The notes beneath the pieces are model-generated. The model saw only the letters and a list, made by a program, of their open reading frames with translations, was not told the DNA's origin and searched no databases. Shown here piece by piece: positions 53,483 through 64,000 of a stretch of 64,000 nt of DNA. Position numbers and translations under genes: made by a program. Numbering within the stretch: position 1 is the stretch's first letter; each line of letters starts with the position of its first letter. This DNA is from Blastomyces gilchristii SLH14081 (Eukaryota > Ascomycota > Eurotiomycetes > Onygenales > Ajellomycetaceae). The DNA is taken from NCBI RefSeq assembly GCF_000003855.2, contig NW_003101681.1, positions 1,470,370-1,534,369 on the forward strand. The letters are read 5' to 3'.

Positions 53483-54800
53483 ATGTACTGTTTCCGATCT
53501 CACAGCCGTGTAATCGGTAACTTCGCGCAGCTCTACGCTCCACGATCCTTTAAGCCCCGCTCGTTCAAACCAACATTCCACAGCAACCCCATTGCTCAAC
53601 TTGCGAAACAGTCATATATTAAACGAACCATGGCCACGGCGATGGGAAAGCGCCTTGAAGGCAAAACCATTGTTATCACGGGCGCCTCCTCTGGTATTGG
53701 AAAAAGCACGGCTAAGGAGTTCGCAAGAACATCTCCGAAGAACCTCAAATTGATCGTCACCGCGCGACGGATTGACGCATTGAAGCAGCTCGCGCAGGAG
53801 ATCAAGGAGGAAGTTGGCGACGGTGTTAAAGTCCTGCCGGTCCAGTTAGATGTTAGCAGTCCCGAGCAAATCAGCAACTTCGTCCCTTCCTTGCCAGCGG
53901 AATTTCGCGAGATTGATGTTCTGGTCAATAATGCGTGAGCGCCCCGAGGTTTTGATACGGGTTAATTGCTCTTTTAACATTGTTTTTCACTGGGAACTTT
54001 TTGGATGACTAACTAATATGGATGAAACTTCAACAGTGGACTGGTCAAAGGCGTTGCCAAAGCCCCTGAAATCGACCCCAAAGATACGGACATTATGTTC
54101 TCCACAAACGTCACCGGCCTTATAAACATGACACAGGCAATTCTGCCTATCTTCAAAAAGAGAGATGACGGCGGCAGGGGCGATATAATTAACATTGGAA
54201 GCATTGCTGGAAGAGAATCATATCCAGGTGGTAGCATTTACTGCGCAACCAAGGCTGCGGTTCGAAGCTTCACGGATGCATTGAGAAAGGAGCTGATTGC
54301 AACGCGGATTCGGGTTATTGAGATTGACCCAGGCCAGGTGGAGACGGTAAGACCATATCTCCTATTAATAGATATTATTATCCACTGGGTTTGTTTCTTC
54401 AATAATCGAAGAGTTGCTGATTGGATATACTTGGAAAAGGAGTTCTCCGTCGTTCGGTTCTATGGAGACAAGTCCAAAGCCGACGCCGTCTATGCGTAAG
54501 TATAAAAATCCAATCACTCCACTAAACTATACGCTCGAAATGTCTTGATTAACAAAATATAGTGGCTGCGAGCCTCTCACGGGCGATGATATCGCTGAAG
54601 TTGTTGTTTTCGCAGCTGGCCGTAGGGAGAACGTCGTTATCGCCGATACCTTAATATTTCCTCAGCATCAGGTATGTTGCATGACCCTTGGTGCAGGTAG
54701 TGATCAATGACACTAAGGATTAAAAAAAAACCCCCGTTGGCATCATACTGACAATATCCTCCAGGCATCACCCACAGCCATGTACAAGAAATCATCATAA
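53483..54800 (+). CDS. NADP-dependent 3-hydroxy-acid (serine 3-) dehydrogenase, YMR226C-like SDR
   Basis: Exons 53483..53934, 54037..54346, 54440..54495, 54563..54671 and 54765..54800 give 320 aa from the first ATG. Splices join LVNNA-GLVKGVAK, GQVET-EFSVVRFYGD, DAVYA-GCEPLTGDD and PQHQ-ASPTAMYKKSS. Motifs are VITGASSGIG (66-73), a Ser in NIGSIAG, Y219-CAT-K223 and the family segment EFSVVRFYGDKSKADAVYAG. Relatives oxidise L-allo-threonine, L-serine and 3-hydroxy acids with NADP. The ATG at 53630 (accATGGcc) gives the standard 271-aa enzyme; the earlier ATG adds 49 residues that are basic and lack acidic residues, so a mitochondrial form is possible. The gene is convergent with AIM7. Confidence 0.94.
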
Positions 54801-55190
54801 AAGGATGGGACAGACATATTCATCAGTGGTGATATCAAATGCCATCTTTCGGCAGCCCACGGAAAGAAGATAGAATAAGACCCTTCACGTGCTGTGATGA
54901 ACAGCTAGCTGCAAAATAATATTGTAAATACATATAGAAGTGGCTAAATTTATAAATTGAGACAATGCAATCGAAGACCGTGTAACGTACTGGGAAATCT
55001 TGTCATACCATTGTTCATCTCTCCGGTCCTCCGTGCATTTTATATATCACCGTCGGAGAAGTTTTATCATTGGGGTAGATGTGGGTCTGCTGGAACTAAA
55101 TGCAGGCTTTCATATACTCAATAAGTCACTGGATAAATATACTAATGGAAATGAGGGGGATGTCAAATCAAAGTGTTCTGGAGCTCGTGG

Positions 55191-55251
<61 letters not shown>

Positions 55252-55645
55252 GAAAAAGGAAAGTCGTTTCTCGTCTTAAGTTAGAGGTTTGAACAGCCGG
55301 AAATATAGAAATTAATGCACGAGACAGGACACTTTAAAGACACGCAGATGCAAACCAAAATTTGTAGAATGCAAAACAAGATAAAGCAAACGCCTATTCC
55401 TGTGCCAACAGGCCTATTTCATCCCCGGGCCTATAGCTTCTATAGATATTTCGGGTTAGGTAGTGTAATTAATATATGCAAGTATGTACCCCTGAACTTC
55501 CCCAAAAGGGTTGGTCCTAAACCACACGCCCGAATTTCTCAGTATGTATGTATCTTCGAGAAACGGAAATGGGAAGCATGGCAGACCCCTGTAAGGAATA
55601 TAACATATTTCTACCGTATTGTCCCTTTTTTTCGGTTTCTCTTGA
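54801..55645. other. Convergent 3' region between the dehydrogenase and AIM7
   Basis: No gene. It contains an uninterrupted A60 at 55191-55250. Confidence 0.6.
55191..55250. repeat. Poly(A) tract, 60 bases
   Basis: An uninterrupted run of 60 A on the plus strand, the longest homopolymer in the window. Confidence 0.95.
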
Positions 55646-56548
55646 TTATTCCGAACCTCGCAGCTTCGCCTCGATATTAATCACATCTGATTCACTACCA
55701 ACTTCGATAACCCTGTTCACCTCTGCGGTGTTTCTCATCAGCTCGACAGCGCCAGCATACATCATGCGCGATGAGGGGTTGCAGTTTTCTGGCAGGTAGT
55801 AGAGCAGGACATAAGGGACGGAGAGACGGCCGGAGGACTAATTATTTCCCCCAAAAAAAAGTTGAGCGAAAGATTAATGTTAGCATTGTTTCTAGGCGGC
55901 TCGGAGCAGGACAAAGAAGTCGTCATCGGCTTTTAAAAATGTTGGGGTGTGCGTCGCCGAAACGTCCCGTTTGTGCTGTATAAGATAATGCACATGGTGA
56001 GGTAAGGAAGGTAGGAAGGCATTTACCAGCGTGAGCGGATAACTGAGCAGGATAAACCGGGGTGACGAATCCGGAAGTTCGTCTGCAACATCTTCCATCT
56101 TGTTGTATACTTCGTCATCGGCGGGGCGGACCTCTTGGCTCTTCGAATCGATCGTATCTGCGGCTCACAAAGCCCAATATATGGTTTTCGGTTATCCATT
56201 CCGTTCGTAAACGTTGGGTATATGACCAGACAAATGAAATTCAAATGAATAGTAAAGCGCTCTCATCTATTTTCTTTGTATATATATGCATAGGAGCATG
56301 TATATTACTATTCAAGGGCAATGCGGCCACTAGATAGGGGAAAGGGGATAGGTGTACAGATGATAGCTTGAGGATCCTTCGCTCTAGACGTTCCCAACCG
56401 AAACTTGCGAAGCTTCTCTTTTGTCTCCGGGGAGAAGGAATATAACCTGGTGTCGGACTGTACAATTATTACTTGCATGTTAGCTTTCTATGCGAGCTTG
56501 ACTGCTAATTAGGCGTGAATAGATGACTTAGGGCAAGTGGATTACCAT
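55646..56548 (-). CDS. AIM7: Glia-maturation-factor-like ADF-H protein (Arp2/3 debranching factor)
   Basis: Four exons, complement(55646..55837, 56027..56157, 56358..56457, 56546..56548), give 141 aa, the usual GMF length. The first exon carries only the ATG of the coding sequence (aagATG|gtaatc). The product reads M-SDTRLYSFSPETKEKLRKF, AKDPQAII-YTIDSKSQEV, DDEVYNKMEDVADELPDSSP, FILLSYPLTL-SSGRLSVPYV, LLYYLPENCNPSSRMMYAGA and VELMRNTAEVNRVIEVGSES, ending IEAKLRGSE. It is a single actin-depolymerising-factor homology domain. GMF/AIM7 binds Arp2/3, inhibits nucleation and promotes removal of actin branches at cortical patches. Each splice restores conserved family text, so the model is firm although no exon exceeds 192 nt. 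The gene is divergent from the molybdopterin-domain gene. Confidence 0.94.
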
Positions 56549-56948
56549 CTTGGGATCTTACGGGTGGTTCTCTCGAACCGCTGTACGATGTGATGTATAG
56601 AAACTGAGGGGATGGGAGAGGAACAGGGGTTTATCGACAAATATGTCAATAGTTGAATAGTAAGTATTCTTTCCCTGGCAGCCGACAAGGGACTTTTTGT
56701 CTGATATGTTTCCAAGGGCTGGTTGGCGGGTGACGACGATGGTGGGGGGGGCAGGCAGGTTGGGAGGAGTTAGCCGCGAGCACTGCCGCACCTTCTTAGC
56801 CGCTCGCTTCTGCTCGGGTCTCGGTCAGGGCCAAGCTTCGGTCGGCTCTTTTTATATCCCTCCAAACATCCAAGCTGATAAAAGCCCTGTTCAGCCAAAT
56901 TCCGCTAGCCCCCTGCTGCCCAATTCTTTGTCTGCGCACGCAAGATAA
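56549..56948. promoter_or_regulatory. Divergent promoter AIM7 / molybdopterin-domain gene
   Basis: 400 bp between start codons, with a G-run near 56740-56750. It should hold both promoters. No specific sites assigned. Confidence 0.4.
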
Positions 56949-58370
56949 ATGATTCCCCGCATCAACCAGCTAGTCAGACGTCTCTCCCGCCCACGACCCA
57001 ATTCCGTACATATTCCTGCTGCCACAGCAGCCCGTCCGATTGGGTCTCCGCTCTCCATGACATCATATACGGTGACAGCGCTGGCGAACAGCAAGAAAAC
57101 GATACGCACAGCAGCATGTCTGATAATCGGCGACGAAGTCTTAGGCGGGAAGGTGCGTTAATTTTATTTCTCTTGCGGGCACTGGGGACCGTGTATCTAC
57201 TGGGTTCATTGATATAAATAACAAAAACCAGCTACGCTAACACTGGGAGTAACCCCCTCCTTCCAGACCGTCGACACCAATTCCCCCTTTTTCGCAAAGT
57301 ACTGCTTCTCAATGGGCGTGTCACTAAAGCGCATAGAGGTCATTGCAGATGATGAGAGCGAGATTATCGAAGCTGTAAAACGGATGAGCGAAAAATACGA
57401 CTTCGTTGTAACAAGCGGAGGAATCGGCCCAACGTTCGTTTCCTGAAATTCCTATCCCCCAATCCCCAAATTCCCCTCCATTTTTTTTCTCGTCATTCCC
57501 CTCTTAAGCATGGAGAGCATACATATGTACATACATTCCCATGTGTCAACAAATGCATACGTAGCCCCTGTTCCACCTCACAGTCTTATCACCGCGCTAC
57601 ATATGCATACTAACTTCTTGGGTGTGTGCCGGCGGGCGGTGGGCGCTGGTGGTCGCGGAGGATATCACAACCGAATCACAACCTATCCACATCTCCGCCA
57701 TCCAATCCCAGCACCACATACACCCCGCAATAAAAACAGCCACGATGACATTACCTACCAATCAATAGCACGGGCCTTTGGCCTCAAGCTGAAGCTACAC
57801 GAAGAGGCCCTGGCGCGGATGCGCAACCTCTCCAAACCGCAACAGGCGCAACGAGACTTCGACTGGGATACCCCTTCGCCGGCACTCACGGCACGACTAC
57901 GCATGGTCAAGATACCCGTAGATGAAGCCATCCCGCTGAAAGACCAGGCTCTATTTGTCGCGGACGACCTCTGGCTGCCCGTCTCCATTGTCAACGGGAA
58001 CGTCTATATCCTCCCCGGCGTGCCGCTGCTGTTCGAGCGCCTGTGCAATGCGCTTAAGCCATTGCTACAACCCCGTCTAGTTAATCCAGATGGGGATGGG
58101 ATGCATCGGCTCCTGTTCGCGACGCCATTGTATGAGAGTACGATTGCGCCGTATCTGACAGAGCTGGCGGCGAGGGTCGAGCCGCACGGTATCAAGGTGG
58201 GTAGTTATCCGCGGTGGGGCAAGAAGCGGAATACGGTGACGCTGGTTGGGAAGGATCTGAAGTACATGGAGAGCCTTATTGATGAGGTGGAGAAGAATGT
58301 GGAGGGGCGGAGAGTCATGAGGGAGGATGAGGATGACCCGCCGGAAGATGAGGCGGAAAGTCCGAAGTAA
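56949..58370 (+). CDS. Molybdopterin-binding (MoCF-biosynthesis) domain protein, FAD-synthase-like
   Basis: Exons 56949..57152, 57267..57433 and 57740..58370 give 333 aa. The N-terminus (MIPRINQLVRRLSRPRPNSV) is basic and lacks acids, so a mitochondrial signal is possible; a second Met (SMTSYTVTAL) could start a shorter form. The domain begins TAACLIIGDEVLGGK-TVDTNS, then [40 protein letters not shown] and SIARAFGLKLKLHEEALARM. It matches the MoaB/MogA-type fold used in molybdenum-cofactor and FAD-pyrophosphatase-like proteins. Later parts (PVSIVNGNVYILPGVPLLFE) are typical of the fungal members, ending in an acidic tail. The exact reaction is not known; FAD/nucleotide hydrolysis has been proposed for relatives. 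Intron 2 is unusually long (306 bp) and stays open in one frame. Confidence 0.9.
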
Positions 58371-61300
58371 GGAAAACGGAATTTGGGTTTGCTATTTATT
58401 GAACGTTTACAAGCGAAGGCCGATCTAGACCAATTCATTTCTATGATTGATTGAATCGTAGTTGTATATAAAAATAACATATTTCCCCGCTAATAGCCCT
58501 CCTATTCATCCTGAGAGAAAATATTCTGGGCCCCGCTCCGCCTCACCTCCGCCCGTTTTCTTTTAGCCTAAAACACCTATATATATGTATATACCTGGTA
58601 TATAACTCCCACCACCTCGCCTGCTCGACTGCGCGGCAGCATATACTATGTAGAAAACCCTAACTGTTTTGTGATTTGATTTGACACAAGCCGCTTGTTT
58701 CATCTACCCCCGATTTCCCTACATGTTAATGCGATACAAGAGCGAGAAAAAAAAAAGAAAAAAAAAGGGAGGGTAAAGTGTTTCAGGGCATCCTAATTGA
58801 GTACTTCACAGTATTTATTTAACCACCACAGCCGGAGTAGCAACAATATTTAAATGATAGGCACCAGTTCATGCGCGCATACACAATCTACACGGTACCC
58901 CGTACATTTTACATGTACATGTACATATTTACTTCTGAACTTGTTACTCACAATCCAACTCTCTCTAAACTCATTATTTCTACTCCCCCCCTTCCTTCCC
59001 CCCTTGTTTCGCAAAGCGCCCTGGGTGAGGTAAGAGTGCTTATGTATGAACGCACTCTATACATGTTCATTGTATCTACCCAACAGAGAGCACATGCGCA
59101 GAACAGAAACAACCTACACACATACATATAATACTGCTAGGTTCTCTAGATATGCATCCAAGTTGACTTACTAGAAAATGACACCTAATCTTTTCTCGGT
59201 TCCACCAAGACCCCCCTCCCCCCCCCAACCCCCTCCTCTTTAACATTTTATATGGCGACGGCCGTAGAATACTTCATATATAAAGTCGGTGTCGGACGGT
59301 GGTGAAAGGGCAACAGGGCAAACCGGGAGCGAGGAACAATGCCCAAAACCTCACTCCAACCATCAACCAAAGGAGTCAACTGGCACATTGTCGGGCGGAT
59401 GCATAAAGAACCTATTTTTATGAGTGTGTGAGAATCGAACCGGGCATCTGGGGTAGCGAATGTTAGCATCCACCTGCATGGGAGAAAAAGTCCATTACAT
59501 GCCTGAGGTTTCGGTTCTGGAACGGACAGAAACCCAACGTAATTCAGGGTAGTACCTCATCCTTGCATGACATATCCATTCGTCAAGGAAGGTATATATT
59601 GTCCTCAGAAACTAGGATAGCTGCGGATTAAATAGAGAGGGATAATTATTCTCATCATTTGCTCTCTTCCGTTTGTTCCGTACAAGGGAGAGAAGCTTCC
59701 CGATCATGCGATTTAGACCGTCCCACTGGAAAACAGGGATTTTTGGATTCTTCATGGAAGTATTCATGGAAGGATGGTCTGAAAGGAAGAAGAATGATTT
59801 CTCCAATTAGCCAGAGAAAGAACTCTGGATGCAAAGGAACCTCCGCTAAGTCAGGTGACGGGAAGCTTATGTGGCAAGGATGAAACCTTGGGCACACTGC
59901 CGTGTCCCATAAATAAATATGTGAGATATTTCCTGGCTGTCAGAATTGGTACGGTCTCCCTATGAAGATCCGATCCCGATGTTTTGCTGGACGAGCTTTG
60001 GTTTGGCGCTGAAATATCATAAGCCTGATGACCTAAATTAGACCTAGACCGGACTGATCGATGATTTTCTTCTGTTTCTTCTGCACGGAATTTCGCGGGG
60101 GTTAACTAACTCACTCCAGCAGCGCCCTTCCTTCCCTTCATGCTGCACTTAAATTAGTAGTAGTAGACAAGATTGTGTGTTTTTTTTTTTTTTTTTCTTT
60201 CTCAGCGGGTTTTCCAGCATTGAAACCGGAAATCATCAAATAATGCAGAAATAATGCCGCGGACCGCGGAACCTTGTCATATGCTGGTGGTGGTGTCTCT
60301 GATGTCATCAAATTCCCCATCATCCCTTGTCCAATAAGCTTACGGGGTTATTATCTCCTTTCGTACAGCAATAATGTTAAAAATAAAGCGCTGACCTTCC
60401 CATGTTAGTCTAAATTTGTTTCCACTACTGCGCATGTTGTTGACAGGTTCTCAAGTTCGAATACAGAGAAAGTGGGGTTGAGGTCAACGCCCCTTTTATC
60501 CTCAACTTTGGTTCGTCGATGACTTTTTAACGCTTGAATGCTTATCTTAGAATCCAGATATCTGGGACCCGAACTGCTTGTTAGCTTGGCGTCTTGTGCT
60601 GCATGCATCGCATGTCGTGTCGCATGTGCAAATTTGTGGACATCCTGAGATAGGAAATATTCGTGGCTTTTGCTGAATAGCGGCGGGCAAGTGATGCTTG
60701 TCTCCCAGCCTCGACTTCTAGTGACGTTTGTTTCTGTCATTGAGGGACCTTTCTTTTTGAAGATTTTCAGGATTATGGTGGGCAGTCAGTGGGGTCCTCA
60801 GGTATTAGCTACTGTAATTTACGCCATATTTGGCCTGTGCCAAATAATGAAGCCTGGGGCAGGCTTTGCTAGCAAATTCCCATGAACGACGATGATACCA
60901 TCATGATTTCTTATTTAGTAGCCATCTCCAATTGGCCAGACAGCTTCTTCAGGGACAGGAAGAGTGGATTGGGAGAAAGGGGGTCCCATTGGAACGCTGT
61001 TCGTGTTCTCCTTTTAGCCTCCGGCTTCGTTACGACCAGCCCGTACATAGTTGAATGTCATATTCATCCTCTTTAAGCTTTGAAGTTACAGCGTAGTGTT
61101 GGTTATCAAAACCGGGAGATGTTAAAAGGCGAAAATGAAGGAAAAGCGAGAAGGTTACATAAAAGAGAACAACAGAGAGCAATTGCTCGTAGGATAATAA
61201 TGGATTCACAACAGGGTGATCGGAGGGCGAATGGAGGGAGCTTGAGAGCGGAGCGCACAAATGAGCAGCGAGAGAAGCAGTCTCCACCCGAATTGGACTG

Positions 61301-62079
61301 CCGACTGGAGGAGATGTCATTGGTGTGCATGTTGTGCAGGGTTAACTATCGTTTCTTTTTCTTTTTCTTTTTCTTTTTTTTTCTTTTCTTACTTTTCATC
61401 GTTCGAGGTAACTTAGCCGTCTTGGGGACTGGTGCGAATGAGAGCCGGCCAAGAGAGCTGGAAATGCGGGTTCAGGTTGCATGCCCTTGCATTTTTGCCC
61501 ACGACTCTGTGCATGAGGGGGCGGCGGTCAAATACGACGACTTTATAGGGTTGACTGAGCCAGGGATGAAGAAAAGGAAAAAAGCCCATGCAGCGCTTGG
61601 AGCGCAGCTAGCGCGGGTGAACTGGGCCATACCATACGACGCAAAAGGTTAACTTTCGAACTGCAACAACGCCTATGCAGGATGAGAGGAGGAGAGGGCA
61701 GCGCGGGCAGCGAGGGCACACAAACCCTAGAAGCGAGAAGAAGAAGGTGGGCGATTGGGCTAATAAATCTGGCAGTCTGTGATCGCGCCTCCGATGGCGA
61801 CGAATAGATGGATATCATGGATAATAGGGTTCATTAATGGGTGATGAATAGGAAAATCACGAACTGCGGGAGTAGTTTTGGGACATTTGGAGCTTTATTA
61901 TATTGGATGCGTTCTGTGAAGATAAGATATATCTATCTACCCAGGTATATTCTGTGTATACCAGGGGTTGTACAAGTAGATGCAGTACATGTACAGAGGG
62001 AGATGTATAGGAGGAGTTTTAAGTCTGGAGAATACAACCGTGTGGCCCAAAGTCACAAATGGCATCTTCATTAGTTAAC

Positions 62080-62095
62080 TACTCCGTACGGAGTA
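62080..62095. repeat. Second copy of the palindrome TACTCCGTACGGAGTA
   Basis: Identical to 8287-8302. It is followed by AC and then a further TACTCCGT at 62098-62105, and a half copy lies at 62389-62399. Confidence 0.9.
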
Positions 62096-63088
62096 ACTAC
62101 TCCGTCCAGGCAACACAATGCCAACCCCCTTTGTATAGGTACACACGCACACACCAACCATCTGATATCAAGTAGAGTCACAACAGCAGCAGGAGGAGGA
62201 ATGTAGCATTTTGGCTGTGGAATAGAAAATGCAATGTGTAATTCGTTGGTTCACCTGGGGGTAACTCGTGCTCCCTGATCCTTGAAACTCCCTTAAGTAG
62301 TTACATACTCTATGCAGCAACCACACAATTCTTGCGAGTGAGTGAGTGTTCACCAGACTGACTCCCTCCCCTCCCCACTCCACTACAGCGTACGGAGTAC
62401 TACACCACACCTTCCTCCGAAGAAGCTTACAAAACCGACTAAACCGACTAAACCAACCAACAAATAACCTAACTAATAAACCTACTAAACCCACTGACCC
62501 TTGGCCGCAACCATCCAAACCGCACCCCTAATAACGCGCCCCAACCAGCCCCCTACCGCCCCGAGTTTGTCCCTAAACCCGCCTAACAACAGTAGCTCCG
62601 GTTGGTCTAACTACGTACAGATTACTCCAGATCCAGAACCCACCGCCAAACCACAGCCACACCGCAGACCACAGTTCGACAATCCAATCCCCGCCTCCAG
62701 CCATTATTATTTGTCTCTCGATCATCAAGGAAGGGAAGAAAGCGCCGTCAGAACTGATCCATCGATCCATCCATCGATCCATCCATTCTATTCCCACCTC
62801 ACCTCATCTCTTCTCTTCCATCATCGTTCTCTCTCCTCTCCCCTCGTCCAGCCACCCAACTATCCAACTTTCTCTCCAACTCACCCCTGACTGTGTGTCC
62901 AGGCTTGGCTTTTGTTTTCTGTGGCCTCAAGCGGAATCTCGCTCCCCCCCCGGTGTAGTCAGGTAGTTTTTTTCGTTTTATTTTTTGGCGCCCATTCTCC
63001 TCCCTAGAACACTCTCTACCCTACCCTTCCACTATCGCTCAAACCAGCCTCTCCACCAAGGGCTACAATTGAATCCTTCTATCGTCGT

Positions 63089-63160
63089 CAGCTTCTTTGT
63101 CGTCATCAGCTTCTTTGTCGTCATCAGCTTCTTTGTCGTCATCAGCTTCTTTGTCGTCAT
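63089..63160 (+). repeat. Four perfect 18-bp tandem repeats in the RAS1 leader
   Basis: The unit CAGCTTCTTTGTCGTCAT occurs four times head to tail, ending about 100 bp before the RAS1 ATG. A less regular CATCC repeat (63328-63364) lies in RAS1 intron 1. Confidence 0.92.
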
Positions 63161-63256
63161 CATTCCCTTCACCTGGACTTGTAGTAGTCCAAGCCTCCCA
63201 CGAGTTTCGGTTCTCTGCAACCCCAGACCACCACAACCAACCACATTGCTGTCACC

Positions 63257-64000
63257 ATGGCTTCAAAGGTTAGTAGCATCAACTCAACGCCATTCCTCCA
63301 TCTCCTTCTCTCCCGTCTCAATCCCATCCCTCCATCCCTCCATCCCTCCATCCATCCATCCATCCCAATGTCCGTTTCCCGAGGGAAAGGGTAGAAGTAA
63401 ATAGCCGGCCAGGCACCTTTTGGTGTTTTTCACTAACTCGTGTCCCTTTCATCGTTTTCTATCAACAGTTCCTTCGAGAATACAAGCTGGTCGTTGTCGG
63501 TGGAGGCGGTGTTGGAAAGTCATGTTTGACCATCCAATTGATCCAGAGTCATTTCGTCGATGAATACGATCCAACAATCGAAGGTGGGCAGCCCCGTTCC
63601 CGTGGTTTCCTTGCTCCCTTTCCCCATCAAAAACAACTGGCCGCGGTAACTTACACTGGGACCAAAACTCCGTGAAAACAGATTCATACCGGAAGCAATG
63701 TGTTATCGACGATGAGGTTGCCTTGCTGGACGTTCTTGACACAGCTGGACAGGAAGAATACTCAGCAATGCGAGAACAATACATGCGGACAGGCGAGGGT
63801 TTCCTGCTGGTCTATTCCATCACTTCTAGACAGTCATTCGAGGAAATCATGACTTATCAGCAACAAATACTGCGCGTGAAGGACAAGGACTATTTCCCCA
63901 TCATTGTTGTGGGCAATAAGTGCGACTTGGTGAAAGAACGGGTCGTGTCTGAACAAGGTACGGATCGGCCTTCAATAGAATATTTGATTTTGATAATGCA
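63257..64000 (+). CDS. RAS1: RAS small GTPase, 5' part
   Basis: Partial; the 3' end is beyond the window. Exons 63257..63268, 63469..63583 and 63682..63957 are visible, followed by a GTACGG donor. The product begins [21 protein letters not shown]-loop GGGGVGKS is residues 15-22, the effector region YDPTIE 37-42 continues across the splice to DSYRKQC, switch II DTAGQE has Q66, and NKCD is 121-124, ending RVVSEQ. This is the fungal Ras clade (RasA/Ras1) that links nutrient and morphogenetic signals to adenylate cyclase and MAP-kinase pathways. The 12-nt first coding exon is typical of the fungal gene. The C-terminal CaaX box, needed for membrane attachment, lies outside the window. No unusual residue is seen. 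Confidence 0.95.

Larger units (their letters stand above)
58371..63256. other. 4.9-kb gene-poor region upstream of RAS1
   Basis: No gene supported on either strand. It contains TACATGTACATGTACATA (about 58909), C/T-runs (58983-59010; 59210-59235), CTTTTT repeats (61351-61390), the 16-bp palindrome (62080-62095), CGTACGGAGTA (62389-62399), and ATCC repeats (62758-62792). 62340-63256 is pyrimidine-rich and is probably the RAS1 promoter and leader. Confidence 0.5.

Noticed and set aside
57510..57739. In-frame upstream extension of the last exon of the molybdopterin-domain gene
   Set aside because: It is intron 2: the splice [12 protein letters not shown] restores conserved sequence, while the extension has no family match.
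59415..59475. tRNA-like GGTTCGATTC on the minus strand, with GTTAGCATCC nearby
   Set aside because: The bases flanking the T-loop do not pair into a 5-bp stem, and no acceptor stem or anticodon arm could be drawn. At most a decayed fragment.
61080..61652. 190-codon plus-strand frame
   Set aside because: It crosses a CTTTTT repeat giving poly-Phe, has no family features, and codon use looks random.
62985..63404. 139-codon frame running through the 18-bp repeats and the RAS1 start
   Set aside because: Low-complexity leader sequence; it overlaps the RAS1 ATG and intron in another frame and shows no domain.
1..64000. CRISPR arrays, bacterial operons, insertion sequences and rRNA genes
   Set aside because: None seen; the gene structure is eukaryotic and the repeats lack spacer regularity.

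Overview
The window reads as nuclear DNA of a filamentous ascomycete. Genes have many short introns (about 50-310 bp, GT..AG, with CTAAC/CTGAC-like branch sites), genes lie on both strands without operons, and the encoded proteins are eukaryotic. The SREB/SREA-type siderophore GATA factor, multicopy families familiar from Onygenales, and tracts of accessory DNA with no CpG suggest Eurotiomycetes, probably Onygenales (Ajellomycetaceae or a relative). The order-level call is inference.

Layout. 1-5.8 kb is a dense housekeeping block: AP-3 beta adaptin (minus, cut by the window edge), a conserved-looking protein of unknown function (plus), kinetochore NUF2 (minus) and eIF2B alpha (plus). 5.8-12.5 kb is sparse and holds a NECAP-like endocytic adaptor (minus) and one possible small membrane protein. 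12.5-22 kb has a large disordered protein whose frame is cut by one in-frame TGA, a thioredoxin with a mitochondrial-type leader, an OTU deubiquitinase (minus), and many homopolymer and microsatellite tracts. 22-25.3 kb holds remnants of a multicopy family. 25.3-31.8 kb has three plus-strand genes: a peroxisomal D-amino-acid oxidase, a secreted berberine-bridge-type flavin oxidase and a TVP15/COPI-associated Golgi membrane protein.

32-40.2 kb is the accessory core: an intact DUF7924-like gene, a broken Myb/SANT gene, and about 1.26 kb with no CpG at all. 41.8-43.9 kb is the iron regulator SREB, followed by a short-chain dehydrogenase (45.6 kb). 47.6-51.9 kb holds two minus-strand orphan genes. 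53.5-58.4 kb returns to conserved genes: a YMR226C-type 3-hydroxy-acid dehydrogenase, AIM7/GMF (minus, start codon alone on a microexon) and a molybdopterin-binding-domain protein. After about 4.9 kb of gene-poor DNA the window ends inside RAS1.

The conserved genes cover trafficking (AP-3, NECAP, TVP15), cytoskeleton and mitosis (NUF2, AIM7), translation control (eIF2B alpha), iron and redox regulation (SREB, thioredoxin) and signalling (RAS1). They are neighbours, not a pathway. I did not find a convincing new defence or biosynthetic system. The observations most worth pursuing are the in-frame TGA at 14866, the CpG-free island with its flanking broken genes, the recurring TACTCCGTA/TACGGAGTA motif, the DUF7924-like gene with a possible nuclease motif, and the orphan gene pair.
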